DNA from: Branchiostoma floridae
Taxonomy: Eukaryota; Chordata; Leptocardii; Amphioxiformes; Branchiostomatidae
Direction of reading: 5' to 3'
DNA length: 64,000 bases
Assembly: GCF_000003815.2 (NCBI RefSeq)
Contig: NC_049993.1
Coordinates: 6,592,489-6,656,488, forward strand
Positions 1 through 13,900 of this stretch are shown here, one piece after another. Numbering within the stretch: the stretch's first letter is position 1; the number at the start of each line of letters is the position of its first letter. Both the position numbers and the translations under genes were made by a program. The notes below the pieces were generated by a model. That model was not told the DNA's origin. It ran no database searches and saw only the letters and a list, made by a program, of their open reading frames with translations.

Positions 1-1490
1 TGCTAGAGTTAGATACAGGAGAAATATTTCTTAAACTGACAGAAAAGCTAGCACTTTTAGGGGGTGATGGATATCAACAATCACCTCAATTGTCCTTCTG
101 TCCTTGGAATTTGCATCCATGATAGTTTCCTGTTCTTTTAATAACTTCCACAAGGCCCTGGCTGGTTGGAAAATTGATATTTGTTGTCATTTTATGCATC
201 ATTCAGTCTGGAGGCTTATCTTTGCTGGTAGCTTTTAATATAGGCCTGTTCCCATTATAACGACACTGGCAGCCTTGTTGTGACACTTGTATATACATTC
301 TATAAAACTGATGAATTTTGCACTATTGTTCTCAATGAGACTACAAGGCTGTTATACTGAATTACTCTTATTTTGAGCTACATGTACATTTGTACTAGTA
401 GCTAACATACATGTGCTGCATACCTAACCAATGTAGCTGAGGATTCCCACATGTTTAGTAACATGTAATCATGATAAACCTGGACAATACAGATGTCAAA
501 GCTCTCTAGACTATAGTGAAGCAGCATATCTGTAACTTGATCCACTTGCTACACAACAGATTGTCTTCAAAGTAGGTCAAACTAAATATGTAGAAGATCT
601 ATGTACGTTTCTAGACTATACATGTAAATGAATCACAGACTACATAATATACATATGTACATTTGGACTTGTGTACATATACACGACAGAATCAGGACAT
701 GACCTGCCTACGTTCAAAACAACCCTTAAGGCTTAAGAAGTCAACAACAGATAAATTAGGAGCCTTCAGGGCACTAATGTTTACAAGCCATTCATGGAAA
801 ACCTCCACAGCTTTAGTCAGCAGTGAAGGCGAGAATTAGACCAAAGACTTCCTATACGACACTCTTATACATGTACTTTATAGGTGTAGACTGCTTACAA
901 CAATAACATCTTAGAGAAGGAACAGATAAACCTTCCAATTTTTTTTCTTATCTGTGCCCTTTACATGTACCTTAAATGACTGTAAGGCAAGATTTTGGCA
1001 AACATGAAAGCGTCACTATTCAGTTCAATGGACATTTTGTTGTATACTTGTCAGAGCACAAGCATAGTGAACACACACACAAAACATGCCTTATTTTAAG
1101 GTGGCTTACTCGGTAAGTTTATACAGAGCAAACACACTCACTTTATCTTCACTGTAACGCAAATTTAGCTGATACTAACTTAAAAGGAATCTAATGTCTC
1201 TTTCAACTCGGCTTGGTGGAGTATACTTCATACTAATTCTAGTCTAGCATCAAACAAGCCTGCTTATAATAAGATTGATTTACTTTGCCTACTCACAAAG
1301 GTCAGAAAAATCCCGAAATGTGTCTTCTGTTGATAAACAAATATTGCTGATGTCACATATTTGGAAAGTCATCGAGCAAATTGAGAGGCAGTCAGATTAC
1401 AATGACTGAGTGATCAGTCGAAAAGTCCAGTGAGTCTATTATTTTAGTTAAAGAACAGTCACTGTAACCTTTCCCATAGTGAATGAAAAC
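1..1490. other. AT-rich non-coding stretch
   Basis: No convincing coding exon, RNA gene or bounded transposon was seen on either strand. Base composition is AT-rich with short simple-sequence patches. The next feature, a TA-flanked transposon, begins at 1493. Confidence 0.5.
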
Positions 1491-1492
1491 TA

Positions 1493-2912
1493 CAGTCAAA
1501 CCTGGTCTACCGACCACCTGTGCATAACGACCCACTGTCCACTACGACCGCCGAAAAGCGGTCCCTTGAATTTTCCCATAGACGTAAGCATTAACATTTC
1601 TGTATATGACGACCACTGTCCATCGCGACCACGACCACCACTAAAGGCGACCGCACGGTACCTAAACACTGCCAAAACGACCGCGGCATGTAATTTTGTC
1701 ACGCTACTTTAATGTTCACGGCGAAAAATGAGCGTAATTGCCACAAATTATTTACCGCTATGGCCCCTCGAGCCCTCCCAATTTCTCATTACTTCTGGAT
1801 CGGCACTTCACTCTACAATATTTTCGGTGGCTTCGTGATGAGAATCTCAGGCTAAAATGTTATATCCAGGGAGCAGACATGAAAGCGTTTAGTTTCACCA
1901 GGCTTTTCGAAGATAAACTAAAAAAAACGCATTTTCTGTCATAATAAAACATCTGACTCGCTGTTCTTCCCGAGAAATACTTATTTTTGTACAGCGCGGT
2001 TCAGAATCGCGGCGTCTGCAGGTCGGAAATACGCACCTCTGATTGGTTGAAACCACACAAACAACAACAACTGCATGTATAATGTAGGGGAATCCCCGGC
2101 GATCTCGCGCTCTGATTGGTTGGAGCGGTGCATCATGGGAACTTTGCTGCCAGCTCGACGCCATCTTGTTTCAAAGACTCACGTTTTAAAACGCAAAAGA
2201 ACGCTATTTTCCACGATTACGTAGCACCATCCTAGTTAAAAATGCATAATCCAAAGAACTTTCCGTGGAAACATGTGTTAATATGTGAATTTATGGTGTC
2301 TCTAGCGTAATTTTGGGTTTCGATGCAGCCGTAAAGTGTGCTGAGAGTTAGCGTGGGTTTCCAAAATATACCCCGAAAATAATGTCGCATTTTTCACGTC
2401 ACACAAAAACAAAACTCCCGCAAAGAAGAAGCCTGCAACATTTTCTGATCATAGCGATTACGTTTTGGGTAAAAATGTTCGTCGATGTGCACGATGTGCC
2501 GGCGTGCAGCCGCGTGATACCTCAGTTACAGAATATTTGTTGTCACATTAGGGCCGCGGTATGAGAAAAAATTATGCCAGCACCGGCACGGCACGCTGCA
2601 AAAAGCCGGACGAATTACCACCGTTTTTCTTTTTCAAATCATTCTTATAATATATCTATTATAAATATCATTACAAATTTAATACTTTTTAATACGAAGA
2701 ATAACATAAGTATACGTAATTTTAGCATTAATTTTATATGACATCGTGTTATTCTTGTAAGAAAGACAAATGCGTTTCATGCATAAATTATCGATGTTCT
2801 GACTTGTCAGTTTCTTTACTGCCGCCACGTTGTTTTCTATATAAAGACCACCTATGTATGAAGACCACTTTTGCTGGGTCCCTTGAGTGGTCTTCATATA
2901 CAGGTTTGACTG
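1493..2912. mobile_element. pogo/Tigger-like non-autonomous DNA transposon
   Basis: The ends are perfect 12-bp inverted repeats (CAGTCAAACCTG at 1493 and its complement ending at 2912), flanked on both sides by TA (1491-1492 and 2913-2914). A TA target duplication and a CAGTNNAACCT terminus are typical of pogo-like members of the Tc1/mariner superfamily. Inside the ends, GACCACC-like subterminal repeats occur at both sides. The roughly 1.4 kb interior has no long open reading frame and no transposase was recognised, so this is a non-autonomous copy. The short ORFs here appear to be chance frames. Confidence 0.75.
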
Positions 2913-2924
2913 TATTAATAGTAC

Positions 2925-3450
2925 TAGTGGTGGGTACCGGTACAAAACCAGTTCTTTTTGTTGGACTGGTCTGGAAAAACTGGATCTGAAAAAATTCTGA
3001 ATAAAGGAGACCGAATGTTGGACTGATTAGAAAATGAACAGATCATACCAACACAATGGCGGCAGGCTTTCACATGTTTTGAGGCTTGTTCAATTATAGT
3101 TATTAGTAAAAAATATAGCAGGAGAGAAGTACTTTTAGTAGAGGAGAATTGATACTAATGATGTCATTTTTATCATATTTCTACTATCAAACTTGGTCTA
3201 ACTTAACAGAGGCAGTTAGCATTGTTTACGTGAAGATAGGATACTCCACCAAACAGATACCTTTGTAGCGAAATAGACCATTGCTTTGAGTATTGCCCAT
3301 TCACAAACACTTTAATACTAAAAATAGTTTTAGTAAAATAATAGGCCCAGGTTCAGGTCTGGACCTGGACCTAATCCTCTGGACTTGGACCTAATCCTCT
3401 GGACCTGGACTGTACCTGTACCTGAGTTTTATGGACCGGTACCCACCCCT
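2925..3450. mobile_element. hAT-like MITE, 526 bp, 8-bp target duplication
   Basis: The element has imperfect inverted termini (GTGGGTACCGGTAC at the left, GGACCGGTACCCACCCC at the right). It is flanked by the exact 8-bp direct repeat AATAGTAC (2917-2924 and 3451-3458). An 8-bp duplication and a GGGTGGG-type end fit the hAT superfamily. It lies 12 bp from the neighbouring pogo-like element. Diverged relatives occur at 3972-5693 and 34955-35600. Confidence 0.75.
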
Positions 3451-3971
3451 AATAGTACCCTTCCAGGAAAGGATAGTAAAATGACCAGCCATCATTAACA
3501 AGTGGTGATCTGCAACTGTCGCCCTCCCCTTGTGTTATGCACTCATTCCATCACATTAGCATGTCTGGGTCAAAGCAATACTGTAAACCCATATCAGCTG
3601 TCACTTCCAAAACAAGTGGTATGTCACTATGTGTAGTACAGGAGTATACATGCTGATAACTTTCAGCAGATATTTTGGTTTGCTATTTTTGCAGCTTCTA
3701 TTGATTTTATTTTCCTCTCATTCTTTGTCTTTTTACTTAGGAGTAAAATTATGCCAATACGGGTTAGACTAAGGTATAGACTGACTGACAGAGAGAGAAG
3801 GTATTACTAAGCGCTTGCTAGGTATAACTTTATATAATACAAAATAACGGATAAATTCTAGAAAGACTGAATAAGTTGGACAGTTCAGATAGCATCCACA
3901 TTGTTTCATCAGTGACTGAGACAAAGTATTCCTGAAAGAGCTGGAAAGCAGATAAAGCCATACATGGTGAT

Positions 3972-5693
3972 CAGGGGTGGAAAATTGGTGAACTAGTACT
4001 GGATTTTGGACTGATTGGAAAATGAGTAGATGATACCAGCAGGCGTTCACCTCTTTAGGGGCTTACTGGTCCAAGAAATAACAAGAGCATACTGTAAGTC
4101 TCTTTATTTCCGGGGTGTTTTTAGATTCGCGGTATTCGCGGAGACCTTCGTACCGCGAATCTACTTCTCCGCGGATGTGTTTGGTGCAAATGTGCCCCCC
4201 TCCCCAAATTCACGGCCGACCTCGAGATACTAGTAAGATAAAAGCAAGGAGTGATGCAAAAACAACACACATGCGATCATGTAAACGATATCAAAATTTT
4301 ATTCAAAGTATACATATGTACACAAGTAATGCCTGGCTTCAATAATTTAGTTACTTCTTACAAAGAACAGTAAAGGAAAACAAAATCGGCCGTATACCGC
4401 GTGCCGAAAAAAAATAATACGAGGCCACGCGCAGCATAATTTCTCGTAACATCGGATCACTTTGAAGTTCAATTCCAGCGTTCTCTTCCATAACTCCGGT
4501 TTACACTCCATCATATTCGTACTGAAATATACTTAGTAGCTGCCGTTGACCACTGTTTGATTCACAGAATTCGAAAATGCAAAGCTACAAAGTTGTCTGA
4601 AACCTCGATCGCCATAATCCTTTGTTCTTGACGAGCTTGGCTTGGAATCAAGACGCCGAGAAAAAGACAAAAAAATCATGCCTACAGTTTCTATAAAATG
4701 TTCACTCTGTGCTCCAGTTATCAACCAACCTGTATTTGACCTTTTTATTCCTGAATCCATGTTTGCACTTCCATAGAAAGGCTCTTTTAAACAACCGAAA
4801 ACCGACGCTTCTACAAGCTTGTTGTGACTAGCTTGGGATTTCCCAAGCAGCATGGGCGAACACTTTTTTAAAAGAAGATACAAACACCTTTACTTGTCAA
4901 ATGAATAAAGTATAAAATCACACACTCCTTGAATATATGTCCTTTATAATCATACAACATATGTGATAAATAGTTGTGCATTTTTTATGGTTAAATTAGA
5001 GCACAATTGCACTGCTGGAAGCATTTTCACCCATACTATAATCGACTGCCCCGATGACCCTACATGACCTCCAAGGCGCCATCTTGCCAATCTGTGCCGC
5101 CGTCAGAACTAAACACAAACTTGCCAATTTCTCCTTGATTTCTCGCTAATTAACATTGTCTCAACATTTTCGAGATTTTCCTGACCATGCAAAAGTGAAA
5201 TACTATCGAAAATGATTAATATTGCCTTACGGACTGTCGGTAAATTCGCCGAAAAAATATAGTTCAACCCACGTGTTATTACGCGTAAACTTGCGCTATC
5301 GCTAAGTACTCGGTCGCGAACTCTTCCCACACATCGTCCACCGCGAATCTGAAGACAGCGCGGATTGGTCATTTGACCGAAACCGCGGATTTTAGGCGCC
5401 GCGGATCTAAAGAGACTTACAGTAGTTGAGGAGAGTTGAAAGTCTCCAAGTTACCAAATTTGATAGGAACAATTAGTGTTGTTTATGTAAAGATATGATT
5501 TTAAAACGCAAGTTTGAAGTAGAAGTTGGATACTCCATCAAACAAATTCCTTTGTTGCAAAACGGATCATTGTTTTGAGTATCACCCATTCACAAGTTTT
5601 CACAAACATTTGTACAATCGGGTCCAGGTTCGGGTCCGAACCTGATCGTCTGGACCTGGACCGTACCTGAATTTTCTGTACTGGTACCCACCC
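3972..5693. mobile_element. hAT-like relic split by a nested TA element
   Basis: The left part (3972-4091) and right part (5423-5693) match successive portions of the 2925-3450 element. Shared landmarks are the GGACTGATT..AAAATGA block, a TACTCCA.CAAACA block, the doubled GGACCTGGACC block and the GTACCCACCC end. The two parts are separated by the 4092-5422 insertion. No clean flanking duplication of the outer element was found, so its ends are approximate. Confidence 0.6.
4092..5422. mobile_element. TA-flanked DNA transposon nested in a hAT relic
   Basis: The inverted termini CTGTAAGTCTCTTTA are perfect over 15 bp and are flanked by TA (4090-4091 and 5423-5424). Subterminal CCGCGG and TTCGCGG motifs recall the shorter 208-bp family at 18331, 24094 and 30778, which suggests one Tc1/mariner-type lineage. 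Two minus-strand open frames inside (116 aa at 4533-4883 and 87 aa at 5109-5372) have no recognisable transposase motif. Confidence 0.7.
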
Positions 5694-7300
5694 GACACAC
5701 AGATCTTAGTTATCAGCCAAAGGTTGATGTGGGTGAAACTGACAAATTTGAAAGGCTAGATGTATATCATGTTTGTGTTCTAATTTCTATGATTGTATTG
5801 AGAATAGGCATATCTTTTGAAGTCTGAATCTTGCAATATCGTTTATGTTATATCAGCAGTAATAAACGCCATGATGAGAATGTATGGGAAAGAGGCAAGA
5901 GAAATTGTAGTTGATAATTTTGTAGGTTGTATGATACTGTACAAGAATTTCTGCCAACAAAATTAAACTGTGCAAATTAGAACAGCAACGAAAGCGAAGA
6001 AGACAAACTACGGTACCTGCACCACATATCATAATCGTCAAAATATGAAAATATTTCACCATTATAGATAACGTCTATGCAGTACTCCAGTCCAGAGCTT
6101 CAGCAAGAGATCTAACCATAAGTATAAGATATAACGTTATATCTTAGTTTCCGATGACACACGATCAACAACATCACGTCAAAAAAACTTGCACACTTTT
6201 TTTAACACTCCTCACAAAACGCGCGCCATAAATCAGTCACATGAACAATGACAGACAAGATTGGCTCCCGGCCCACAGTACTGTAAATATGGCCTGAAGT
6301 GCCTTACACTTAGTCTTCCAGGGTCGTACACAAATCGGAGCAGGCCGGCTAGGACCGGAACCCGCGATCAACAAAAATACAGGGCGCTAAACCCGGCTCA
6401 TTTCCGCGCGCTCGGACATGGCCGCTCTACTTTACGGCTCAGGCGTCTATAAAAGAGACAAACCCAAATCCATGGTCCTGCCTAGCTACAAAGTAGACCG
6501 TGGATTGTCATGCTGGGCGTATGCTAGAGAGAAACAAGTTCCAATTTTTCCACTCCTCACCTGCAACACCAGCGTCCGCCATGATGGGCTTTCTTTTCAC
6601 CCGTCATGCCTAGCGCAGGCTCTGACGTAACCTAAAACACGGTCTGTCATTGGCTCTTTTCTGCCTCAATCTACAAAGACTCTTTGTGTTAATCCAATCA
6701 GAATATTCGTTGTAAAGATAAATCTGTCACCAGTGGTCCCTTCTTCACGGCGGGAAATTTGAATTCCCATGACAAGCCCAGGTTTGCTTTAAAACATGTC
6801 CTTTGCCGAAAAGGCTATACAGGTTTGCCAAGCAAAACCTATTCTGTTTTACCATCAGGGTAGTGGGCACCGCCATGTTGATTATGACGTCATAGTTTGG
6901 CCATTTTGTTTCTGAATCAGCAATTCTGATTCTGCATGCTCTTTTCCGAAAGGCATAGGCAGCCTAGTTTTATTTCCCGCAACTTGTAGGGAAAACCATC
7001 TTATGTAAGTAATTCGTAGCGAGGTGCCAAAATTTAGCGTAATTGCCTGCCTTGATTTAGCGTAATACGTAGGGGGTTGATCTTCTGAATTCAGCGTAAA
7101 TCGTTGTTGGGACCCCCCATGCAGACCCTCTTCTAATCCAGTTAAACTTGATGTTTTTGCTCCCTGTCTTGAATTCCATCTGGTCAATGACATGGACCAA
7201 TTTCACCATGATTATTGTTGGTGTAGCAAACACCCTGTGCTGTTTGTTCAACCAAGGAGCTTTTCTCCTTGGTTCAACCAACTTTAATACATTCATCATC
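5694..7300. other. intergenic; GC/CpG-rich patch near 6300-6650
   Basis: Most of this stretch is unremarkable. From about 6300 to 6650 the sequence turns CpG-rich and contains two start-like contexts. One is a plus-strand ATGGCCGCTC at 6418. The other is a minus-strand ATGGCGGACGC ending in a good GTGAGG donor near 6562. It may be a promoter of a gene extending beyond the left edge, but no further exons were identified. Confidence 0.35.
6562..6583 (-). CDS. possible first coding exon of an unidentified minus-strand gene
   Basis: Read on the minus strand, an ATC-ATGGCGG start (YY1-like and Kozak-compatible) opens eight codons, M-A-D-A-G-V-A-G, and runs directly into a GTGAGG splice donor. It sits in the CpG-rich patch, as expected for a promoter-proximal exon. 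No downstream exon was recognised towards position 1, so the gene identity is unknown and the call may be a coincidence. Confidence 0.25.
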
Positions 7301-7304
7301 ATCA

Positions 7305-7460
7305 CATCTTATCACTCCACCAATGGATCCATCTTCGGGCAGCAATGTTGGCCTCTCGGAGGTTGCTGTAGATGCAGGTTGGGCAGAGTTTGCAGCTCTG
7401 TAGGAGGTGATGTAGGGTTTGGGGGTCTTCCTCACAGGGGCAGGCTGCACTTGATTTAAC
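7305..7460 (-). mobile_element. LINE ORF2 C-terminal fragment
   Basis: Minus-strand translation gives CPCEEDPQTLHHLLQSCKLC followed by a short basic and aromatic tail and a stop. The Cys/His pattern and its position just before a TGATGATGATG-like tail are typical of the C-terminus of non-LTR retrotransposon ORF2 proteins. Only this 3' remnant is present. A hairpin (AACCAAGGAG / CTCCTTGGTT) follows at about 7249-7275. Confidence 0.6.
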
Positions 7461-7768
7461 CTTGCCCCTTTCCAATTACATGTGTAGCAAGTGGTAGGAC
7501 AGAGCTGGAGGGGCTGGTCACCATATGTGCTTGAGTAAGAATTAACAGGGCAGTGCTTTGTTAGGCCAGACCATGAAAAGGTATAAGTACTATGTATTAA
7601 CCAAGCAAATGTTACCTTTCTAGTTCATATTGGTTGATCAGCGCAATTATTATTACAATAATGAAGAACACGTATGTTTGACTGAGCCAATGGGCCTCAT
7701 TATGTCTGCTTGTTTTATTATCATCATAATATTTTTATCTGTACATATTTATGAATCAGTCCGAGCAA

Positions 7769-7774
7769 TTTTAT
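7769..7774 (-). promoter_or_regulatory. candidate FGGY poly(A) signal
   Basis: An AATAAA hexamer on the minus strand lies about 150 bp past the FGGY stop codon. The position is plausible for the 3' end of that transcript, but no transcript evidence is available. Confidence 0.3.
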
Positions 7775-7920
7775 TGACCATCTATTAAACTTCTACGAAA
7801 CAAAGACTTTATCTCTATCCCTCACATGTCTATAAAAGAAGTTTGACTGCATTTAAAATTTTCCTTGTGAGTTCATCAGTTCTCGATACCACAATACAGT
7901 ACCATACTATTGGTATCAAC

Positions 7921-10900
7921 TTAAGTACTAGACATGATGCTGGCATATTCTCTCTGGTTCTCCACCATCTTTAGGAACACAGCATACTTCTTGTCATGAT
8001 ACCTGTAGAGGAAGAATTATCATACTCAGTTAAATCTGGTTGACATCAGAGTCCTCTGTAGTGTCAAAAAGCCACTAGTGTGAAAATAAAGGACATGTTA
8101 GTCAATCTGCTGGGCCTACGGATGCATCCAACTCTTTTTTCCTGGACAGCAATTAAATGACAAGCAACTACTTGCTGCCCAATGTGCCTCACGGCATAGG
8201 AAGACATAAGTACTAAGTACTAAGTAAGTAATTACTATGGAATGTGTCTGTACAGCCTTGAAAACTGCTCATGAAGTTTTGAGGAGCAAACTTTGCATGG
8301 AGGCATCCACAATGGCTACGGGACTTATGATACTCAGCTCGTAGAGAATACTAGTAGACAATCAGTTTTTGCAGGAGACAAAATGTACAACACTCTGGTT
8401 CTTTCAGTGCTCCTGTATGGAGCCGAGTCATGGACCCTCACCAAGTCACTGAAACAGAAACTGGACTCCTTCGATTCACAGTGCCTTAGAAACATCGAGG
8501 GCATCCGCTGGCAGGACCATGTCACCAACGAAGTAGTACGCCACACAACAAACCAGATCCCGGTCAGCCAGAAGATCACCAAGTACCAGCTTAACCTTCT
8601 GGGACACATCTCCAGAGCAACACCGACCCAGGAAGTGATCAAATTGATCACCTCAGTTCCAGATTCAACTTGGAGGCGCCCCAGAGGCCGTCCTAGGAGC
8701 AGATGGGAGGACCAAGTCTTCAATGTGCTGGACACCACAGGGGTCAGCAGATCTGACTGGAGAACTCTGGCTGAAAACAGAACATCTTGGAGGGACATGT
8801 CTACAGCCGCTATGCATCTCCCCTGATGCCCGCGGCTGATTGATTGATTGACAAAATAGCACATAAGACGTTACCTTTTGTCCTGTAGTCTCGGTCGTAT
8901 CACTGACCCAACCTTAGCCATGCAGCCCATTGCACTCTGGAAATGTTAAAACACCAGCATGACCAACGAAATCTAAATAAACATACTTTAAGAGATCATT
9001 GACATGATTTTAATCTACATCTTAAGACAATCAATGCTTTTGTTTTTAAACGTGAGTCTGCAAACAGCATCAGGTCAAAACGAATAAGTTCTGTTTTACT
9101 GTTTTACAGTATTTCTACAAGCTGCATTGTGATTAGCCTGTGTTTACACAAGCTCTCGCTGGCTGGGCTTAATGACCCCCTCCCCGAGGTGGCGGCAATC
9201 GTAGGGCCGGCCGCTAGGGGCGCGATTTTAGTCAGGCTACATTGTGATTACTTTCTGGCCATTCTTTTTGACAAGTGCGGAATTTCCTTTGATTTGTTCT
9301 GCCCTGTAATCTGACCATCGTGACCATCCCCTCCAGGTCAATCACAAATAGATAAAGGCTGACAAACAAACAAACGACTGAGGTGTCTGTTGACCAGGTC
9401 TGACCTGTATAGTTGAAAAGTCCCCTGAAGCGTAGGCTCCCAGAATAGCTGCTCCAATCAGCACTGATTCAGGCTCTGCAGGAAGAACTACAGGCAGGCC
9501 TGGGGTAAAAAAATAATTGAGATTAAGAAAATGAGAATAAAACAGTCCTAAGATGACCAAAATAGCATGAAATACGCATTATGAAAAAGGATCATTCAGA
9601 ATGCATGTGACCTCTGACCTGTGACATCAGCATGAGTCTGTACAAACAGCGGATTCTTGCTGAGCCCCCCACACATGAACAGGGTGGTGATGTCATGCCC
9701 AGCCCCCTGCAGGGCCTCCAGGATGTGTCTGGTGCCGTACTGGATTAGAAGATGGAATAATATATGGATTGAGCCATCATCATCATCATCATCATCGTAC
9801 ACCCAGTTTACACCAGTATTACTTAGGTACAATACACAGTCCAGTTTTTGACACGATATGATCTGTCATACTGGAAAAGGATCTGTCATCTGATATGTTC
9901 AAATAAAACCACTTGGGACTTGAGACTTACAATACATGTACATGTACTATAAAATCTCGAGAGTCCCAGACTAAAGATGACAGAGAAATAGAACAAAATA
10001 ACGTTTCCTTCATACAATATATGTTTGTACTGCATTGTATAAGATTTGAATGGAGAACTCACTGCCAGGGCCTGCACTGTGGCCAGGTACAGGAGTGCAA
10101 GGTCTTCAAGGCCGGCACTCAAACGGAGACCACAGATCTGCAAACAAAACCTCCTTTCAAACCATTTATTGTATATTATTGCATACCAACAAATGTATAA
10201 CATTATCTTCATCTTATCATCCTAGATATAGAAACTGAGATGCTTTGAATTTCACCCTACATCAGCCTTACAATGCTACACCTCCTTTGCTGTCCTTGGT
10301 GCTGAATGAACAGAGCATCAACAAAATCCACTGGACTGGTGGCAATTGATGCATTTTTAGATAAAAGTTGCAGGCTGACAGAATGGAAACATTGAGTTAA
10401 CTTCTCAAGATATTTTCATCTTCACACCCAAGTATTTGTTTTTGATACTGTACCAATTTTTTCATTATCCTTGAGGTAGTCATTCAGTTGCAATTTGGTG
10501 CTTTTCAATCTGCTGTAACTTGTTTGGAGTATCATATACATCAAGCATGAAAAATGGAATAAAGGAAAGGAAAAGAAAAAAATGTAGATGCAGAATCTTA
10601 CCATGCCAGTAAGGGAGGGGTCGGCAAGGGGTGACCTGTTGCCATGGTAATCTGGCCACACCTGGAGACCGCTGGCTAGGGTGGCTGGTGAGGAGAGGTG
10701 CTTGTCTGATGCCAGACTGTCAAGGTACGTGTTCAGGTATTCATAGACAGACTTGCCACTGTGAAAAAAAACAGACTGTTATTAATCATCAGCATACTAT
10801 GGAAGCTGTTTGGCACCATATCTAAATGGATTAAGAGGTAAGGCAGCAAGAAGACAGTTGAGGAATGAAGGAAAAGTCACTGTGGGGCCATGAGTATAGC

Positions 10901-13900
10901 AACATGAGAACATATCACAATATACAGTGCACATGTTGTAGAAGGTGTGGGTACAAAGTTGTACAGATCAAATGGAAGAACTTCTAAAATTGTAAAGAAA
11001 AAATAATGCTATAAAATACAAAGGTATAATGATAATTGCTACCTGCTGTTTGCCTTCTCCTTGAGTTCTGGAAAGGCAGCATGGGTCTCTACAACATGGT
11101 CTATCTGCCAAAGTATAAGAGTTGTCTATAAATGGATGGGGACTTTTACCAATGAATTTGTACCAGACATATCTACTTATGTACCTGTGATTGTCACTTT
11201 CATACAGCAAGCTAAGTTAAGCTTACTTCATTGTCAATCTCATGTTATGATTAAATAAGTAGCAGCAATTAAAGCCATCAATATCTTCTTCACTCTGTAC
11301 AGTAGTGCAGACTTCTGGGTACCTTTGACCCTTTATTGGAGTCAGTCATCCTGAAGACGGTCATATTCCAGCTGATTTTTTTTTCATTTTCTGAGATGGA
11401 TAAAATGTTTTGAAAGTCTGTTTTGTGAAACAACAAGAGGGGCGAGTAGAACAGAAAGAAACAATATATACAAATATCCTGACTGACCCAGGAATCGAAC
11501 CCGGGTCCTCAAAATCACAACACAAGCAGCGTAACTGACTGACCCCAAAGCCTGACAGGCGTTTGGCATGGTCAGTTAGCGCTACTTCAACCCCCACTGT
11601 TACATCTGGTAATTACCACTTTTCCTGTTGCGCTCTGCCCTCCCTCGCTGAGCCAGAGGCCCGGAACCATAGCAGAGAAGTAAGGTCCCCACACTCCTGG
11701 CACAAAGATGGCATCCTTACTGAGCTGGAGGTCAGGAAATAGTCAAGGTCAGGCTTGGTCCTCCTTAATGCTTTAAGATTAGCACATTAAAGATCCCACC
11801 AAACTCATCAAAAAGAGTAAGGTCCTTCCTGGCATGAGTGGTCCAGACCCTACAGTCCCATGGCTACACCTGGGGCAATTACTGTCATATTGAGGTCACC
11901 TGAGTGGCGCCACCTATTGTAAGCTTCTCGCAATTCAGCCTCTGGCTGCGAAGAGGGAGTAGTCGGCCCGCCCAATAACAATGAGAAATAACAATAACAG
12001 AATGGTTGAATGAGAAACAGTTGGAGCAACTGTCTACTTATTATGACTTAAGTTGGGATCTAAAATTAAATTCACTTACTGCCATATGACAGGAGGATGT
12101 GCCACATATGAGGGAGAGTCGAGCTGTGATTGGCTGATTTTCACAGGGAAGGCCATGACCTTTGACATCTGCACCAACCATTCCTGAAAGAGATTGCACT
12201 GCTCTAGAACTGGCAACAAAAAGTTTTATCAAAATTGTTCCACACAGCATGTTACTACATCATTAAAACATCTACATCATCTACATATATATACCCCCAA
12301 ATGGCCCCGCACGGGGCATCGTAGGGGGGGGGGGTGGATGACATGACACAGCTAAAGAAAACTCAGGAAATTCTAAATTCTGTTAAGTTAAGTACCTAGT
12401 CCTCCTGCGTGTGCATCAATGAGTGAGGTCCCCACAGCTGTACCCTCCACTAGCCCCAGCTCTACAGCAGCAGACTTGGTCAGCCCCTTTCCTACCCTCT
12501 CACCAGGCGACTGCACTTCACAGCCTGTGGGGAGAGGAATAACAACATAATTGTAACTGACTGGTAAAGCTAGTTCACCTTTATCCACAAGGTTACCTAT
12601 ATCCGTTGTTCCAAGTGGGTGAAAGGCCTTAAGATAAACAATGAATTGTACCGTTTTTACTTAGTTGAAAGGAAATGTGTTGATTTCCATTGTAAAGCCC
12701 AGGAATATTGGATAGAATTGTTTAATGACCAGATACAATGGGATGTAGTGTACAGTTTAACCTACAAAACCTATATCCATTGTTTTTAAAAACAGTACAT
12801 TTGTATATAACTACCATAGCGAGTCAACGAGCGGTGGTTTCAAATTGCACTACTTTCAAAATGTAGAAGTTTGAAACCACTGTCGGTCAACTCGCTATCC
12901 TTAAGAACACTTTTTTAATAACAACGGATATAGGTTTCCTCGGAGATAAAGGTGAACTAACGTAACTCAGTCAAGGTTACCCAACTAGCCAATTACTCAC
13001 AGCATGCGAGCTAGGAGGATTGTACCTGATACATGTAATACTTTTAGTTTTAGGTACACAGCTGTACTGCACAAAACTATACTACCATTGGCGCTGAAAA
13101 GTCTTCATCAATCATTAAGTTCTGGAACTTTGTAAGAAGGGATTACCTCATCAAACATCAATCAAACTCAACAACTTTAGTTTAAGCACCATGTGCCACT
13201 TTCATTTTACTATCACTGCAGAGAAAATCTTATGCGAGTTCAACTCAATACCAATTTTTGCATATTTATCTGAAAGAAGATCTGCCAGTCCAATCTCCTG
13301 CCAGAAACTGTCGCTCCACTCTTCAGATGCAGAGTACGTCCACTTGCAGACCAGGCTGCACAGGGACCTGGAATAGAATAGACAGGAAGAAGATGTTAGG
13401 GACAGGTTTGGAGTTGGTTTCTAGAGTTTGTACAGGAAAACAGATTTGTTTCTGGTGGTTAACAGAACCCACTCACTCACTCACTCACTCGTCCTCCTGC
13501 ACATGGTGCGTGGAGCCAACTGAATTCACTAGGGACCTCCACCATCCTCTGTTTGTCGCTGCAAGCTGCGCCTGGTGGAGGGTGATGTTAGTGCTGCGCA
13601 GATCTCGGGTCACCACGTCCATCCAGCGGGTGCGGGGCGCCCCCCGTGGGCGACGCCATCCTGCCTGCTTTGGGTTGGAGTCGAGCACCCACACACAAGT
13701 AAACATACATGTCCATGGTGCTGAACACCATCCACACACAAACAGATCTGTCCTTGGTGCTGAATACCATCAATACACATATGCAAACATACCTGTCCCT
13801 GGTGCTGAACACCATCTACACACAGGTAAACATACCTGTCCTTGGTGCTGAATATCATCCACATACAGTTAAACACACCTGTCCCTGGTGCGGAACACCA

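Noticed and set aside
4533-4883. 116-codon minus-strand frame
   Set aside because: It lies wholly inside the TA-flanked transposon 4092-5422, has no recognised domain and no splice partners.
11489-11596. functional tRNA gene
   Set aside because: A- and B-box-like motifs are present but no cloverleaf could be drawn.
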